DNA of 64,000 bases from positions 1 through 64,000 of IMG/VR virus record IMGVR_UViG_3300045918_000145; one strand, 5' to 3'. Position numbers and translations under genes: made by a program. Shown here piece after piece: positions 53,595 to 62,539 of the stretch. Numbering within the stretch: position 1 is the first letter of the stretch; each line of letters starts with the position of its first letter. Origin of the DNA: a virus. The notes under the pieces are model-generated. The model was not told where the DNA came from, did no database searches, and was given only the letters and a program-made list of their open reading frames with translations.

Positions 53595-54941
53595 CTATGC
53601 TAAATTACAATATACTCTAGGAATTGAGAATGTTATTCCTGCTATTGTTCTATCTGCTCGTACTGATGGAAGAGCAGGTACAAGAAATGTTGTAATGTCA
53701 TTAGCACTAACGCCTTCTACTACAGTTGCTCCAATCGAGTATAGAACTTCACAAATTGTAGCAGAAAATAATTCCTCTGTAACTGCTACATTGAACACCT
53801 CAATAGTCTTACCTTCCTGAGTAGCTTCAATAGCAGCTATGGATTCCTGTACGTCACCTACGAAAACTATTGATACATTATCCGATATGTTTAAAGCAAC
53901 AAGAGATTCAACTATATTTCCGGTGAATGATTTTAATACTATTTGCGTAGTAGTTATTCCTGTAACGGATTCAGTAATAGTACTGACTGTTACCTTTAAT
54001 CCATCCTGTACTGTGGTAAGCCCTGTGAGGCTCTCTAGGATAGCACCGTATACTACGGCAAGGACTGTATTGCTATGACCTGCCTGAGAGAGTGATTCTG
54101 TAACTGCACCACTAACTGAGAAGATGCCTATCGGGGTTGCATTAACTATTGAGAGCGATTCTGTTACAACTCCACCAAATGATGTTAAGCCAATAGCAAT
54201 AGCATTAGCTGAGGCTAGAGACTCATTGGCTACGCCCACATATACAGGTGTGCCTGTCTGAGTCGTATTAGATGAACTGATTGATTCAGTAATTGAATCT
54301 GATACTGTAAATATTCCTGTTTGTAAACCATCAACACTGCTAAGTGATTCTGAGATAACTGATCCAAATGTGACTAGCACAGATTGTGTACTATTGGCTG
54401 AGGATAAACTCTCGCTTACTGATGCACCAAATATAACTATACCATCCTGAACTGTAGTTGAAGACGCTATAGATTCAGTAATTGAATTCACATAAGCCAT
54501 TCCACCAATCTGAGTATCACTAACTGCTGAGAGACTCTCTGTTATTGATGGATAGAAATTAGCTTGTGTAACTTGTGCGCCATTCAGTGTGTTAGTGGAT
54601 TCAGTTATTAAAGATCCAAATGCAGCGAGAACCGTTTGTGTACCATTAACTATAGATAAAGATTCTGTTATAACTGAGGGTACTGAACTTACACCTAATT
54701 GTGTACCATCAATTGTTGATAATGACTCTATTATAGTATCTGTAAATATCTGAGTATTGGGATATGTCTGTGTGTCTAAAAGTGATGATAGTGATTCTGA
54801 TACTACTGATGTGAAAACAGTTTGTATTGATTTAGTATCAAGTAGTGCTGATATGGATTCTGTAATAGTAACATTGAATACTTGCGGGCCACCAGTTCCT
54901 GCAGCAAAAGCAGCACTAAACGCAGAACTAAAAGAACTCAT
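53595..54941 (-). CDS. Tandem 21-residue repeat virion protein (448 aa)
   Basis: After about 15 residues the protein is built of about 17-18 tandem repeats of about 21 residues with the core [I/V]-x-E-S-[L/I]-S and TQ seven residues later (for example SVITESLSIVNGTQTV). This should form a long beta-helix or stacked-strand rod. The C-terminal 70 residues differ. It sits among fibre and decoration genes, so an elongated fibre or shaft is likely. Confidence 0.6.
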   Translation of the reverse strand: MSSFSSAFSAAFAAGTGGPQVFNVTITESISALLDTKSIQTVFTSVVSESLSSLLDTQTYPNTQIFTDTIIESLSTIDGTQLGVSSVPSVITESLSIVNGTQTVLAAFGSLITESTNTLNGAQVTQANFYPSITESLSAVSDTQIGGMAYVNSITESIASSTTVQDGIVIFGASVSESLSSANSTQSVLVTFGSVISESLSSVDGLQTGIFTVSDSITESISSSNTTQTGTPVYVGVANESLASANAIAIGLTSFGGVVTESLSIVNATPIGIFSVSGAVTESLSQAGHSNTVLAVVYGAILESLTGLTTVQDGLKVTVSTITESVTGITTTQIVLKSFTGNIVESLVALNISDNVSIVFVGDVQESIAAIEATQEGKTIEVFNVAVTEELFSATICEVLYSIGATVVEGVSANDITTFLVPALPSVRADRTIAGITFSIPRVYCNLA

Positions 54942-54944
54942 AAC

Positions 54945-56228
54945 TTAGTAGTCCGATTCAAGTGACCATCTATTTAAACCAATATTACAAATAGCTGCTG
55001 TCGCGTTATTATTCACATTCACTTGTGGAGCGAGTAACGCAGTGGTCAATGGAATGTTTGTGGTAAGTGTACCAGACACAGATACACCGTTGACCATGTT
55101 GGTTATACGATAGCCTATATTGCCGCCAGGAGCACAATAAAATATTGCTTCAATTACGCTGGCAATAGTCAGTGCAAAATTTGTTGCGCCAAGGTCAATA
55201 GCAGTCATGGTAGTCGTGCCATCACCAGCACATATAAATAGGTTTCCTGCTGATGCTGCAAGAGTACAGCACACGCCAACTCTTGCTGTTACAATGGTTT
55301 TAAATTCAGAGTTAGCAACAAGAGTTAAGGAGTTGATCAAACCAACAAAGATCCTCTGCGTAACACCTATTGTTCCACCTATAGCACCCATAGTGAATCT
55401 GGATACAAAGAAGAATCCACCCGATCTGTGAGCTTCATATTGTGGGCAGAATAGTCCAGCTGCTGCTGCGGCTGTTGCAGCGGTAGGGATGTTGATGAAT
55501 CGCATCTTACCTTTAACAGTACCGTCACCAACCATCGGAATTTGAACTCCAGTTCCGGTTTGGGTGCAGGTGGTATTCATAAACGCAAAAGTAGTTGCCG
55601 CACCTACCATTGCTGATTTGAGTCCATTCAATGCGAGAATAGATTGAAATGGGTTATCCACACCAGATGGTCCAATCCATTTAGGCAAGACCCGATCAGC
55701 GATGATCTTGGCATATACTTGGAGCATTCCCGCTTTAGCAGGGGGATCTATTAACATGGGTTGATAAAACTGGATTGATGCATGAGGATATTCAGAGTAG
55801 ACCTTGTTGATTACCCAACCCGCACCGTCCCAGCATATCTGCATACCCGTATTGATAAGATTGGCAGCTGCCCAAGGAAGGGTGTATGTAGTCGTGCCGG
55901 AACCGCCTGTGAATGTAGCAGAAATAGTTAGTGACAATGAGTTAGTAGATGCCACGCAGATAAGGTCAATGGTCTGTCCAAGAACAGAACCATTGACAAC
56001 AGTAGCAATATCCGCATCACCATCACCATCAGTGGTTATGTCACATCGCTCCACATATAATACCTGTGCAGAAACACCGGCAGTGATAGTAAGCGGAACA
56101 GCAGTGCCTGTATGCGCCGCAGTGCAGGTTGATATGATTTGAATTAGGGCGGCATTCCACTCATTAACATCAGTGTTGGTAGCATCACCATCCTGGGTCT
56201 GCATATTTACAAAAGCATGTCTTGGCAT
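54945..56228 (-). CDS. Fibre/decoration-type structural protein (427 aa)
   Basis: The N-terminal 130 residues are Thr/Ser/Gly-rich beta (TTYTLPWAAANLINTGMQI), then a segment with YAKIIADRVLPKWIGPSGVD, followed by a large Ala/Thr/Gly beta domain with AGLFCPQYEAHRSGGFFF. This pattern is common in tail fibre-associated proteins of podoviruses. Likely exposed on the virion. Confidence 0.6.
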   Translation of the reverse strand: MPRHAFVNMQTQDGDATNTDVNEWNAALIQIISTCTAAHTGTAVPLTITAGVSAQVLYVERCDITTDGDGDADIATVVNGSVLGQTIDLICVASTNSLSLTISATFTGGSGTTTYTLPWAAANLINTGMQICWDGAGWVINKVYSEYPHASIQFYQPMLIDPPAKAGMLQVYAKIIADRVLPKWIGPSGVDNPFQSILALNGLKSAMVGAATTFAFMNTTCTQTGTGVQIPMVGDGTVKGKMRFINIPTAATAAAAAGLFCPQYEAHRSGGFFFVSRFTMGAIGGTIGVTQRIFVGLINSLTLVANSEFKTIVTARVGVCCTLAASAGNLFICAGDGTTTMTAIDLGATNFALTIASVIEAIFYCAPGGNIGYRITNMVNGVSVSGTLTTNIPLTTALLAPQVNVNNNATAAICNIGLNRWSLESDY

Positions 56229-56240
56229 CTATTACTCCAA

Positions 56241-56444
56241 TTATGCTATATCTTGGTTAGTAGCCTTTTCGAGTATAGACTCAAGGAAGAAGTTTTCTTT
56301 TACTTCACCATCTGCATCAGTATAACGCAGTTTAAAATAAACATCAGTCTCACCTTCAACTATCTTCGCACCAATTACTTCAGCATTTTTGATAACAAAC
56401 TTTACCTCGTTAACTCTATCACCATTCTGATATGCTAATGCCAT
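56241..56444 (-). CDS. Small structural-region protein (67 aa)
   Basis: Beta-rich 67-residue protein (GDRVNEVKFVIKNAEVIGAK), ATG behind AAAGGAG. Separated from the upstream gene by a terminator. A tail-region accessory; function unknown. Confidence 0.5.
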   Translation of the reverse strand: MALAYQNGDRVNEVKFVIKNAEVIGAKIVEGETDVYFKLRYTDADGEVKENFFLESILEKATNQDIA

Positions 56445-56455
56445 GACTATCTCCT

Positions 56456-56481
56456 TTAAAAAGAAGGGGCATTGCTGCCCC
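56456..56481 (-). terminator. Rho-independent terminator in the tail gene block
   Basis: Minus strand: GGGGC (56481-56477), loop AGCAAT, GCCCC (56470-56466), then TTCTTTTT. It follows the stop of the 228-aa protein and precedes the 67-aa gene, so it probably lowers expression of the downstream fibre genes. Confidence 0.7.
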
Positions 56482-56488
56482 CGTTCAA

Positions 56489-57175
56489 TTATGCTCTGGT
56501 TACAGAAGCGGTATAGGTTACATTCAATGTATCGTTGAGAGCAATGGTTTTAGAACCGCCAGTGAATGCGCCCGCAGAATACAGAACACCGGCAGTTGAA
56601 CCCTGAGTAGCAGCTGCACCTGAACCAGTTACGAGGAAGCAACCAAGAACTGTACCACCACCAGATGCACCAGTGAATACAACAGTGCCTGTAGCTTTAG
56701 TTGAAGTTGTACCTGGAGTTACAGAACCCCATGCTCCAGCAGATACACGAGCAGCAACAACAGTAGTAGCTGCTTCAGTGAATCCTGCATGTGAAGCCAT
56801 TGTGTCAGCATCAGTAGGTGTACCTGCTGTGTACAAACCAACGTAAGGAGCACCAAGAGTAGCACCTGAGTTACTGATTGCACCAAGTATGAAAGCCATA
56901 CCTTCACGAGTAACCAGATTCTCAATGATGTCTTCCCATTTGAATTCAACCATAGGAAGCATCTTAGCCTGAAGAACTGCAACTAGAGAAGCTATGTCAT
57001 TCTCAACAGCAATATCATACTGTTCTTTGAGTGCGGCATACTCTTCACGAAACTCATCTTTAGGTCCGTAGCATGTAACCTTATACGAACCAGCTACACC
57101 AGCAGCATCAACCGATCCTGCACCCTGAGCTACACTTGCTACTGCACTGCTATCAATATTCCCAGACTCTTCCAT
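56489..57175 (-). CDS. Virion protein with C-terminal beta domain (228 aa)
   Basis: Residues 1-95 are helical (EFREEYAALKEQYDIA, VLQAKMLPMVEFKWED). From about residue 105 it has a beta domain found in many phage structural proteins: YVGLYTAGTPTDADTMASH, FTEA, TGTVVFTGASGGGTVLGCF, LNDTLNVTYT. Its strong terminator and clean ribosome site suggest high expression. A decoration or tail appendage protein. Confidence 0.62.
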   Translation of the reverse strand: MEESGNIDSSAVASVAQGAGSVDAAGVAGSYKVTCYGPKDEFREEYAALKEQYDIAVENDIASLVAVLQAKMLPMVEFKWEDIIENLVTREGMAFILGAISNSGATLGAPYVGLYTAGTPTDADTMASHAGFTEAATTVVAARVSAGAWGSVTPGTTSTKATGTVVFTGASGGGTVLGCFLVTGSGAAATQGSTAGVLYSAGAFTGGSKTIALNDTLNVTYTASVTRA

Positions 57176-57202
57176 TTTATACTCCTTTATAACTGCTATG
57201 TA

Positions 57203-57937
57203 TTAAACCCAACCATTACTTTTAAATGTAGCTCTTTCAGTCCTATCCTGTAGAGGTAAACCATACATACCTAACTTTTGGCAAGCCAATTCATATGACT
57301 GTTCATACGTAGCACTCTTATCAGCGTTAGCAGTAGAATCATTCGCACCCATAGGTTTGAATGTCTTGGCCGCTATATATGCTACTAGAGGATCAATGAT
57401 ATTCTCATCTATGTTCAACTCATACGTATCTGGATCATACAAGGTAGACGCAACTAGTTTAGTTGGATATGACTGATACACAATATTTATTGTTTGTGCA
57501 ATGGTAATGTTTGTAATTTGTAAAGTATCTTTAGCAAGAGAAACAATTACAGGATAGAGATAAGGCTCATCAAGATTTGGCGGATTATAATTCATACGTA
57601 TTTCATTGCCACTAGAGTCATACACATTAAGGACTTTAATTATATTTAGAAAGCCTTCAGTGTAATCTGGTATTTCAATATACTGATCAACTGTTATGTT
57701 GGCTGGAATTATTGCTCGACTAGAACGTAAGTAATAGTTTCTAGTTTCAGGAGTGATATGTAAAACCAATTCATTCTCTAGTAACTTGAATCGTTTATAT
57801 ATCTCAACGATACCGAGATTGATCAGGTTACAAACCTTTTCGTAGTGCTCCTCTTTAAGCACACCATCAGTACCACTGAGAGTTGTATTAGCAAACACAC
57901 CAGTAGTGAGCATATTAAACAGATCTGTCAAAATCAT
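57203..57937 (-). CDS. Head-tail connector-like protein, N4 gp67 position (244 aa)
   Basis: A helical/beta protein beginning MILTDLFNMLTTGVFANT and containing LINLGIVEIYKRFKLLEN, a pattern seen in podoviral connector or tail-completion proteins placed next to the terminase gene. N4 has a virion protein of similar size (gp67) here. Expected to act at the portal vertex. Confidence 0.6.
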   Translation of the reverse strand: MILTDLFNMLTTGVFANTTLSGTDGVLKEEHYEKVCNLINLGIVEIYKRFKLLENELVLHITPETRNYYLRSSRAIIPANITVDQYIEIPDYTEGFLNIIKVLNVYDSSGNEIRMNYNPPNLDEPYLYPVIVSLAKDTLQITNITIAQTINIVYQSYPTKLVASTLYDPDTYELNIDENIIDPLVAYIAAKTFKPMGANDSTANADKSATYEQSYELACQKLGMYGLPLQDRTERATFKSNGWV

Positions 57938-57962
57938 AATAGTGCGTCCTTAGTATAAATTT

Positions 57963-59555
57963 TTAAACAACATACGAGGATAATCCAGAACCGTCAACTA
58001 TTTCTTCATCATCAATATCCCACATGTCACCTTTAGTCTTTGACAACTTTGTTTCTTCAGATGGTCGCCATACCTTCAATGAGGACAGCATTGATATTGT
58101 ATCCAGGCAATCATCATGCTTAGACTTCATTCCTGCAGCAGATACCAGTGACAATTCAGTGATGTGTTCTTGTACAAACGGAGTATCTTTTAACTCTTTA
58201 GGATAGAACATCAGATGAGATTTAAACCAAGGAACAACAATATTGAATCTTACCATCTTATTTGTGTTTGGTCGAATGCCCGCAGTAGTTGAATGACCTT
58301 CAGTAGCCAGATTGAAATATGAATTCCTGTCTAACATCTGTCCTTGAATCCAAGGTATAAAGCCACCTTGCTGACCGCTTACCTCAATGCCTACCTGCTG
58401 AGGACTGTACACCTGAGCCAATCTAAACAAGTCATCAATGTTCTTATCCATTGTCTGTCGTTTGCAGATACCATCAACTAGAAAGAAGAATCCTTTATTG
58501 TTCACAGCCCACACAGATATAACTGAGTAGTCAGCTGATTGTTTCTCACTGGTTGCAAAGTCAGTAGTGATATAGAAATTGAATCTGGATTTGTTTGCCA
58601 ATAAAGTTGATCGGTCATACCACAGGATATCACTGTCTTCAATTAACCGATCTTCCTCACTCATAATCCTGAGCATCAATTCCTGATTGAAGTCAGCAAT
58701 CTTACCCTGAGCTAAAGCAAAATCATATTGACGCTTTACATATAAGTAAGGAAAGCGACTATCCCATGCGCCTCTGAAATCTTCTTCAGTACAGGGAAAT
58801 TGACTACACACAGGGAACACGTTGACCTTCCATGCTCCTGACTCGACTGCCTTATATAAAGGATCCCGCGCATTGAATGGAGTGCCTGACCATATGATTT
58901 TAGATTTGGTTGGATGTAATGCGAAGTTGACAGCCTTGTTTACAGTAGCTTCTATGGACGCTATGACTGTTTCAGATCTTGCATCCTCATCAGATATCAA
59001 GTCATCCAATACAGCAAGCTGAGGACGCACACCCATCTCTTTACTACCACGAACACCTGTCTTTGCTCCGTAACCTTTGACGATAAACGTCTGACCATCT
59101 ATGTTTGTGAACTCCCACCTGATATCAGTAAGTCTGACTTCAGGAAGATAACGCATAAGGAATTCACTATTCTCACGTCTGAACTCTAAGTTCTTACGCA
59201 TGTTCTTGACACCGTTCTCAATACTGTCTGATACGTACAAAGCTAGATTGATCTTACCAAATCCAGGTATCTCACCATACACAGCAATGTACAAATACAG
59301 GTACTCAGCCATAAGTGTAGTCTTGGCTGAACCACGAAAACAAAGATTAACTATCTTCTGATCAGGCCCATGAATATTATCCAGCATCCTAAGATGAGTA
59401 ACCGGAGTTTCATGTTCTTCACCAGCTGCACCATTAACCATCTTGATAAAGTTAACAAACTCAAGAGCAAATGAGTCAGGAATATAGAATTCATCATTAC
59501 CATAATCAACAGAGTTAAGCCATTCAATAACAGTCTGCTTTAGATATCCACTCAT
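57963..59555 (-). CDS. Terminase large subunit, N4 gp68-like
   Basis: 530 aa. The ATPase domain has Walker A-like RGSAKTT (residues 74-80) and Walker B LAVLDD (about 189-194). The nuclease domain shows ITTDFATSEKQSADYSVI (about 335) and HDDCLDTI near the end, acidic residues expected to bind the metal. It packages concatemeric DNA into the prohead through the portal. Its start overlaps the preceding gene by four bases. Confidence 0.88.
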   Translation of the reverse strand: MSGYLKQTVIEWLNSVDYGNDEFYIPDSFALEFVNFIKMVNGAAGEEHETPVTHLRMLDNIHGPDQKIVNLCFRGSAKTTLMAEYLYLYIAVYGEIPGFGKINLALYVSDSIENGVKNMRKNLEFRRENSEFLMRYLPEVRLTDIRWEFTNIDGQTFIVKGYGAKTGVRGSKEMGVRPQLAVLDDLISDEDARSETVIASIEATVNKAVNFALHPTKSKIIWSGTPFNARDPLYKAVESGAWKVNVFPVCSQFPCTEEDFRGAWDSRFPYLYVKRQYDFALAQGKIADFNQELMLRIMSEEDRLIEDSDILWYDRSTLLANKSRFNFYITTDFATSEKQSADYSVISVWAVNNKGFFFLVDGICKRQTMDKNIDDLFRLAQVYSPQQVGIEVSGQQGGFIPWIQGQMLDRNSYFNLATEGHSTTAGIRPNTNKMVRFNIVVPWFKSHLMFYPKELKDTPFVQEHITELSLVSAAGMKSKHDDCLDTISMLSSLKVWRPSEETKLSKTKGDMWDIDDEEIVDGSGLSSYVV

Positions 59556-60256
59556 AGAATTGCATCCGATATGTCAGCATTAGTGATAAGTTTACTTTGA
59601 GCTACAGTCTTAACTGACATGGAACCACTCTCAATCATCTGTCTCTGCTGTCTTGCCAATGCCATAGTAGTTTCTCGTAACTCTTGAATGGTAGAGTCTT
59701 CTTTAACACCAATACTCAACTCTACTTTCTTTATCTCAGGTGGCTTGAGAGTAAGCAGTAGATTAGCAGCAGCATCACTCCTAACCTTCTCACTCTTAGC
59801 GTTCATCATCAGGTCAGCCTGTACATTGATCGCCTTCTGGTACAGAGGAGCATTCAAGATATGAGTAGGCATCATGGTTTGACCCATGAGCAATACAACC
59901 AACTTACTACTTGCATACCTTGAACATATAGCACCAATCTCAGATCTATCAACATTCCTTTGAATCAGATCATTATATCTAACAGGGAATGTCTTAGCCC
60001 AGGATGTTGTTTGATTATCACCAAGCAATCTATGACTAACAAACTTCACAGCACTCAGGTAATCAGTGATCTTAAACTTACCTTCACTCATTACACTAGT
60101 CAAGCCAATCACATTCTCTCTGAACACAGCCAGCTGTTCAGGATCAGCAATAGCAGTATTGATAACATCCACCAACTCAGGATTAATATTCTTCCTGACG
60201 TGAGGTGGCATTGCATCTCTGAATTCTTCAATGGTAATAGGATCAGCGTATGACAT
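59552..60256 (-). CDS. Terminase small subunit candidate (234 aa)
   Basis: Start at 60256 (MSYADPITIEE) behind GGAGGAG. Helical, with a coiled-coil C-terminal part (TTMALARQQRQMIE). Directly upstream of the large terminase and coupled by ATGA, the usual place of the small subunit. No clear DNA-binding motif is visible, so the role is inferred from position. Confidence 0.6.
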   Translation of the reverse strand: MSYADPITIEEFRDAMPPHVRKNINPELVDVINTAIADPEQLAVFRENVIGLTSVMSEGKFKITDYLSAVKFVSHRLLGDNQTTSWAKTFPVRYNDLIQRNVDRSEIGAICSRYASSKLVVLLMGQTMMPTHILNAPLYQKAINVQADLMMNAKSEKVRSDAAANLLLTLKPPEIKKVELSIGVKEDSTIQELRETTMALARQQRQMIESGSMSVKTVAQSKLITNADISDAIL

Positions 60257-60731
60257 TACTATCTCCTCCACACTGATTCCACAGGTGCTCTGCTTCATCA
60301 TGATCCCTACAGCGTATCAGATCTGGATTGATAACGTAAGTCTTTCTGAAGTCAGTGAAGTGATACTTTAACTTTTCATCAGTCTTATGAGGAATGAACT
60401 GACTGGTCAGACCTCGTATTAAACCAACAGACTTAAGCTCAGCAATGTTCCTACTTAGTGTTTCCTTGTCAGTCTTATCCATCTCTGTAACTGCCACGTA
60501 GTTACAAACATTATTATTCAAAGACCGATTATACTTCAAGTTATTAAACACACTGAAGGCTCGCTTACTTACTTTATCCAATAGATCAAACACATCTTCA
60601 GCCATAGTCTTCACCTTTGCATTAGTCATAGGGCCAATAACAGAGAAGGGCACACGTATCTTATTTACGCTCCTTCTCCGTATCAGTACCTCAGAGGTTT
60701 CTTCATTATACGTTACTTTACCAAAGCTCAT
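60243..60731 (-). CDS. Winged-helix DNA-binding-type protein (162 aa)
   Basis: Start at 60731, overlapping the DUF2829 stop (ATGA). Residues about 60-130 read like a winged helix: FSVFNNLKYNRSLNNNVCNYV, then TDKETLSRNIAELKSVGLIRG, with the recognition helix near 105. It resembles RepL-type replication/transcription proteins. Possibly a regulator or packaging-site binding protein. Confidence 0.55.
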   Translation of the reverse strand: MSFGKVTYNEETSEVLIRRRSVNKIRVPFSVIGPMTNAKVKTMAEDVFDLLDKVSKRAFSVFNNLKYNRSLNNNVCNYVAVTEMDKTDKETLSRNIAELKSVGLIRGLTSQFIPHKTDEKLKYHFTDFRKTYVINPDLIRCRDHDEAEHLWNQCGGDSNVIR

Positions 60732-60997
60732 CCTACGACAACCCAATCCTCAGCAAGTATATCAGTCTGTGACGCAAGCCAAGGAACAACATTATCTTGA
60801 GCAGTCTTCATAGCAAGATAAGCACTATACGGAACTAGGTCATCTTTGAATACACCATTCATTGTACCAAACTTATTACCACTAGCAGGATACACATTCT
60901 CAGGAACATAATAAATAAACATGCCCTTACCATTCCAACCAAACCTGGCTATCTTTTGCCCTTGCTTCAATAGAACTAACGCATCTCCAAAATTCAT
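60728..60997 (-). CDS. Tad2-like anti-Thoeris protein candidate (DUF2829 family)
   Basis: 89 aa, start MNFGDALVLLK behind GGAG. Full-length match to the DUF2829 pattern: KIARFGWNGKGMFIYYVP near 17-34 and YLAMKTAQDNVVPWLASQTD...LAEDW at the end. DUF2829 includes Tad2, which sequesters the Thoeris immune signal (a cyclic ADP-ribose isomer). Membership is strong; anti-Thoeris activity is inferred. It lies in a small-gene operon at the start of the late strand. Confidence 0.8.
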   Translation of the reverse strand: MNFGDALVLLKQGQKIARFGWNGKGMFIYYVPENVYPASGNKFGTMNGVFKDDLVPYSAYLAMKTAQDNVVPWLASQTDILAEDWVVVG

Positions 60998-60998
60998 G

Positions 60999-61154
60999 TT
61001 ACTTCTCCTTAGCTGACATTGCTGTGAACTCAATGTTATGAATCGCCATTGTTAGTGCTCCAATGATTTCCAGATGAGTAAGATCCCCAGTAACAGCAAT
61101 AGATAATGAGTTGTCTTCACCCATTGATACAATGATACTTCCTGTGTTAGTCAT
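60999..61154 (-). CDS. Small hypothetical protein (51 aa)
   Basis: ATG behind AAAAGGAG. 51 residues (MTNTGSIIVSMGEDN...), ends one base before the DUF2829 start, so the two are likely co-translated. Unrecognised. Confidence 0.55.
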   Translation of the reverse strand: MTNTGSIIVSMGEDNSLSIAVTGDLTHLEIIGALTMAIHNIEFTAMSAKEK

Positions 61155-61186
61155 AACCTTCTCCTTTTAGTGCTTGGTTTTATATT

Positions 61187-61211
61187 CCCATTGTAACTAT
61201 TTTACAATGGG
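61187..61211. terminator. Perfect 10-bp hairpin at the start of the minus-strand unit
   Basis: CCCATTGTAA (61187-61196) pairs with TTACAATGGG (61202-61211), loop CTATT. T-rich sequence flanks both sides. Could terminate or process transcripts from the two small genes upstream on the minus strand. Confidence 0.5.
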
Positions 61212-61371
61212 TTTATTACTTCAGGAGGTTTCTATACAAACCCGCCCTTGTAACTACCTAAAATATAATATAATTTTTTTCACTTTTTGCTATATATATA
61301 CTCTCCTGCCACTACGCACTACGTTCGCTTCGCTCACTTGTGCTCGTGTCAGTCGAGTGAATAACCCAACC
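61212..61371. other. 160-bp gap without a gene
   Basis: T-rich stretch with TATATATATA near 61290 and a G+C-richer segment at 61313-61357 (GTTCGCTTCGCTCAC). No ORF with a ribosome site; nothing further recognised. Confidence 0.4.
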
Positions 61372-61566
61372 CTACCTCTCATCAAACCATCTGCCTACAG
61401 TCTCTTGCTTCATTACGAATACCTTACCTTCATAATGAACAACAGTCATACTCATAAGAACTCCATCATCCATAGGCTGAGTAACATTCTCTAGCGTACC
61501 AAGTAACAGAAGCTCAGGCATTATGTCTTTAGGTATTACATATAACTTAGGGTCTAAATCCAACAT
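61372..61566 (-). CDS. Small hypothetical protein (64 aa)
   Basis: Overlap-coupled to the upstream gene, ATG behind GGAG. Mixed alpha/beta, ends RWFDER. Unrecognised. Confidence 0.5.
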   Translation of the reverse strand: MLDLDPKLYVIPKDIMPELLLLGTLENVTQPMDDGVLMSMTVVHYEGKVFVMKQETVGRWFDER

Positions 61567-61567
61567 A

Positions 61568-61813
61568 TCAAAACTCCGGTGGCAATACAGTCAGTATTGA
61601 GCCGTACACAATTGTATCTCTGATGATTCCATTGATATCAATCTGCTGAAACGCAGCACCCAACAGAAACAACTCAGCCTTTTCTTCCTTACTCATATTC
61701 ATAGTCAGCTCATCTATACGAGTAACACCATGCCGCTTACACAGCATACGCTTAATCCAGTAAGCTGATATCTTCTCATTGAAGTCTGATGTCAATCCAG
61801 TAAATGATTCCAT
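61568..61813 (-). CDS. Small helical hypothetical protein (81 aa)
   Basis: First gene of the minus-strand unit seen here. 81 residues, helical (MSKEEKAELFLLGAAFQQIDI). No recognised family. Confidence 0.5.
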   Translation of the reverse strand: MESFTGLTSDFNEKISAYWIKRMLCKRHGVTRIDELTMNMSKEEKAELFLLGAAFQQIDINGIIRDTIVYGSILTVLPPEF

Positions 61814-62121
61814 GTCTATAAGCTACACATCTTGTATCTATATTACAAGAGAATTCTTTCCATTGTATAATACATACACGATAGTCTAGGCTAAGTATTT
61901 GATATCACTCACATTAATGTAAAATATATGAACCGAAACTTTTTAGAAAGAAACATAATCTAGGTACGAGTCCAGTACTTGATGCGCAGCATCACAATCT
62001 AAAACCAACCCCCCCGGATCGAAAAACAATCGGCTAACGATTTTACAGTTCTATAAGCACACAGGCAAACCTTGCCACAGCTTGGTACATTGTACCTATC
62101 TTACATGTAAGGAGACATCTC
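61814..62121. other. Divergent intergenic region (308 bp), possibly near the physical ends
   Basis: Separates the minus late unit from the plus early unit. Contains TATAAT (61867-61872, plus strand, no strong -35), a C7 run (62009-62015), and early-promoter-like copy P0 (62067-62096). N4-like genomes begin with plus early genes and end with minus late genes, so genome ends or terminal repeats may lie here; none can be seen from one window. Confidence 0.4.
62067..62096 (+). promoter_or_regulatory. Early promoter-like element P0
   Basis: AAACCT (62067-62072), 11 bases, then GG starting a stem GGTAC (62084-62088), triloop ATT, GTACC (62092-62096), ahead of the gene at 62122. A 5-bp stem with 3-base loop is the form of N4 vRNAP promoters. 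Confidence 0.55.
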
Positions 62122-62349
62122 ATGAATGTCACAACTCACGAAGTAGAAGCACCTGGGCTATGCCCTTCGTTCATCAGGCCTTATCTTAAGGCTATTGAGA
62201 ACATCGGCACTATTGCCGAGAACATTACAGCAACTGGTGTTGTTGTATCACAGGCGGCACTTGCTGCTGCCGAACTGTCTAAAGCAATGATCGAATTGCG
62301 TTTAGCAGAAGTAACTGGTCAGCTTACACCACGTGCAAGCTTGACCTAA
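62122..62349 (+). CDS. Early small protein (75 aa)
   Basis: 75 residues, ATG behind AAGGAG. Helical, Ala-rich middle (AENITATGVVVSQAALAAAEL), possibly amphipathic. First gene of the early unit after P0. Unrecognised. Confidence 0.6.
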   Translation: MNVTTHEVEAPGLCPSFIRPYLKAIENIGTIAENITATGVVVSQAALAAAELSKAMIELRLAEVTGQLTPRASLT

Positions 62350-62355
62350 ACATGT

Positions 62356-62375
62356 AGCCTACCTTCGGGTAGGCT
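62356..62375 (+). terminator. Hairpin with TTCG loop
   Basis: AGCCTACC (62356-62363), TTCG, GGTAGGCT (62368-62375), then TACATTCTTT. Ends the first early unit. Confidence 0.7.
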
Positions 62376-62480
62376 TACATTCTTTGTGTCACACACAAAC
62401 ATCTAATCTACTACACACATCTACTGCACACAGCATCAGATAGTATCTTAAAGATAGTATCTGTATAGTGTATTAAGTTA

Positions 62481-62512
62481 AAACCTTTTCATAGTTTGGT
62501 AGCTTGTCTACC
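62481..62512 (+). promoter_or_regulatory. Early promoter-like element P1
   Basis: AAACCT (62481-62486), 11 bases containing CATAG, GG starting stem GGTAG (62498-62502), loop CTTGT, CTACC (62508-62512). Ahead of the gene at 62540. Confidence 0.55.
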
Positions 62513-62539
62513 TATATCTATATCTCTGGAGGTTTCACC

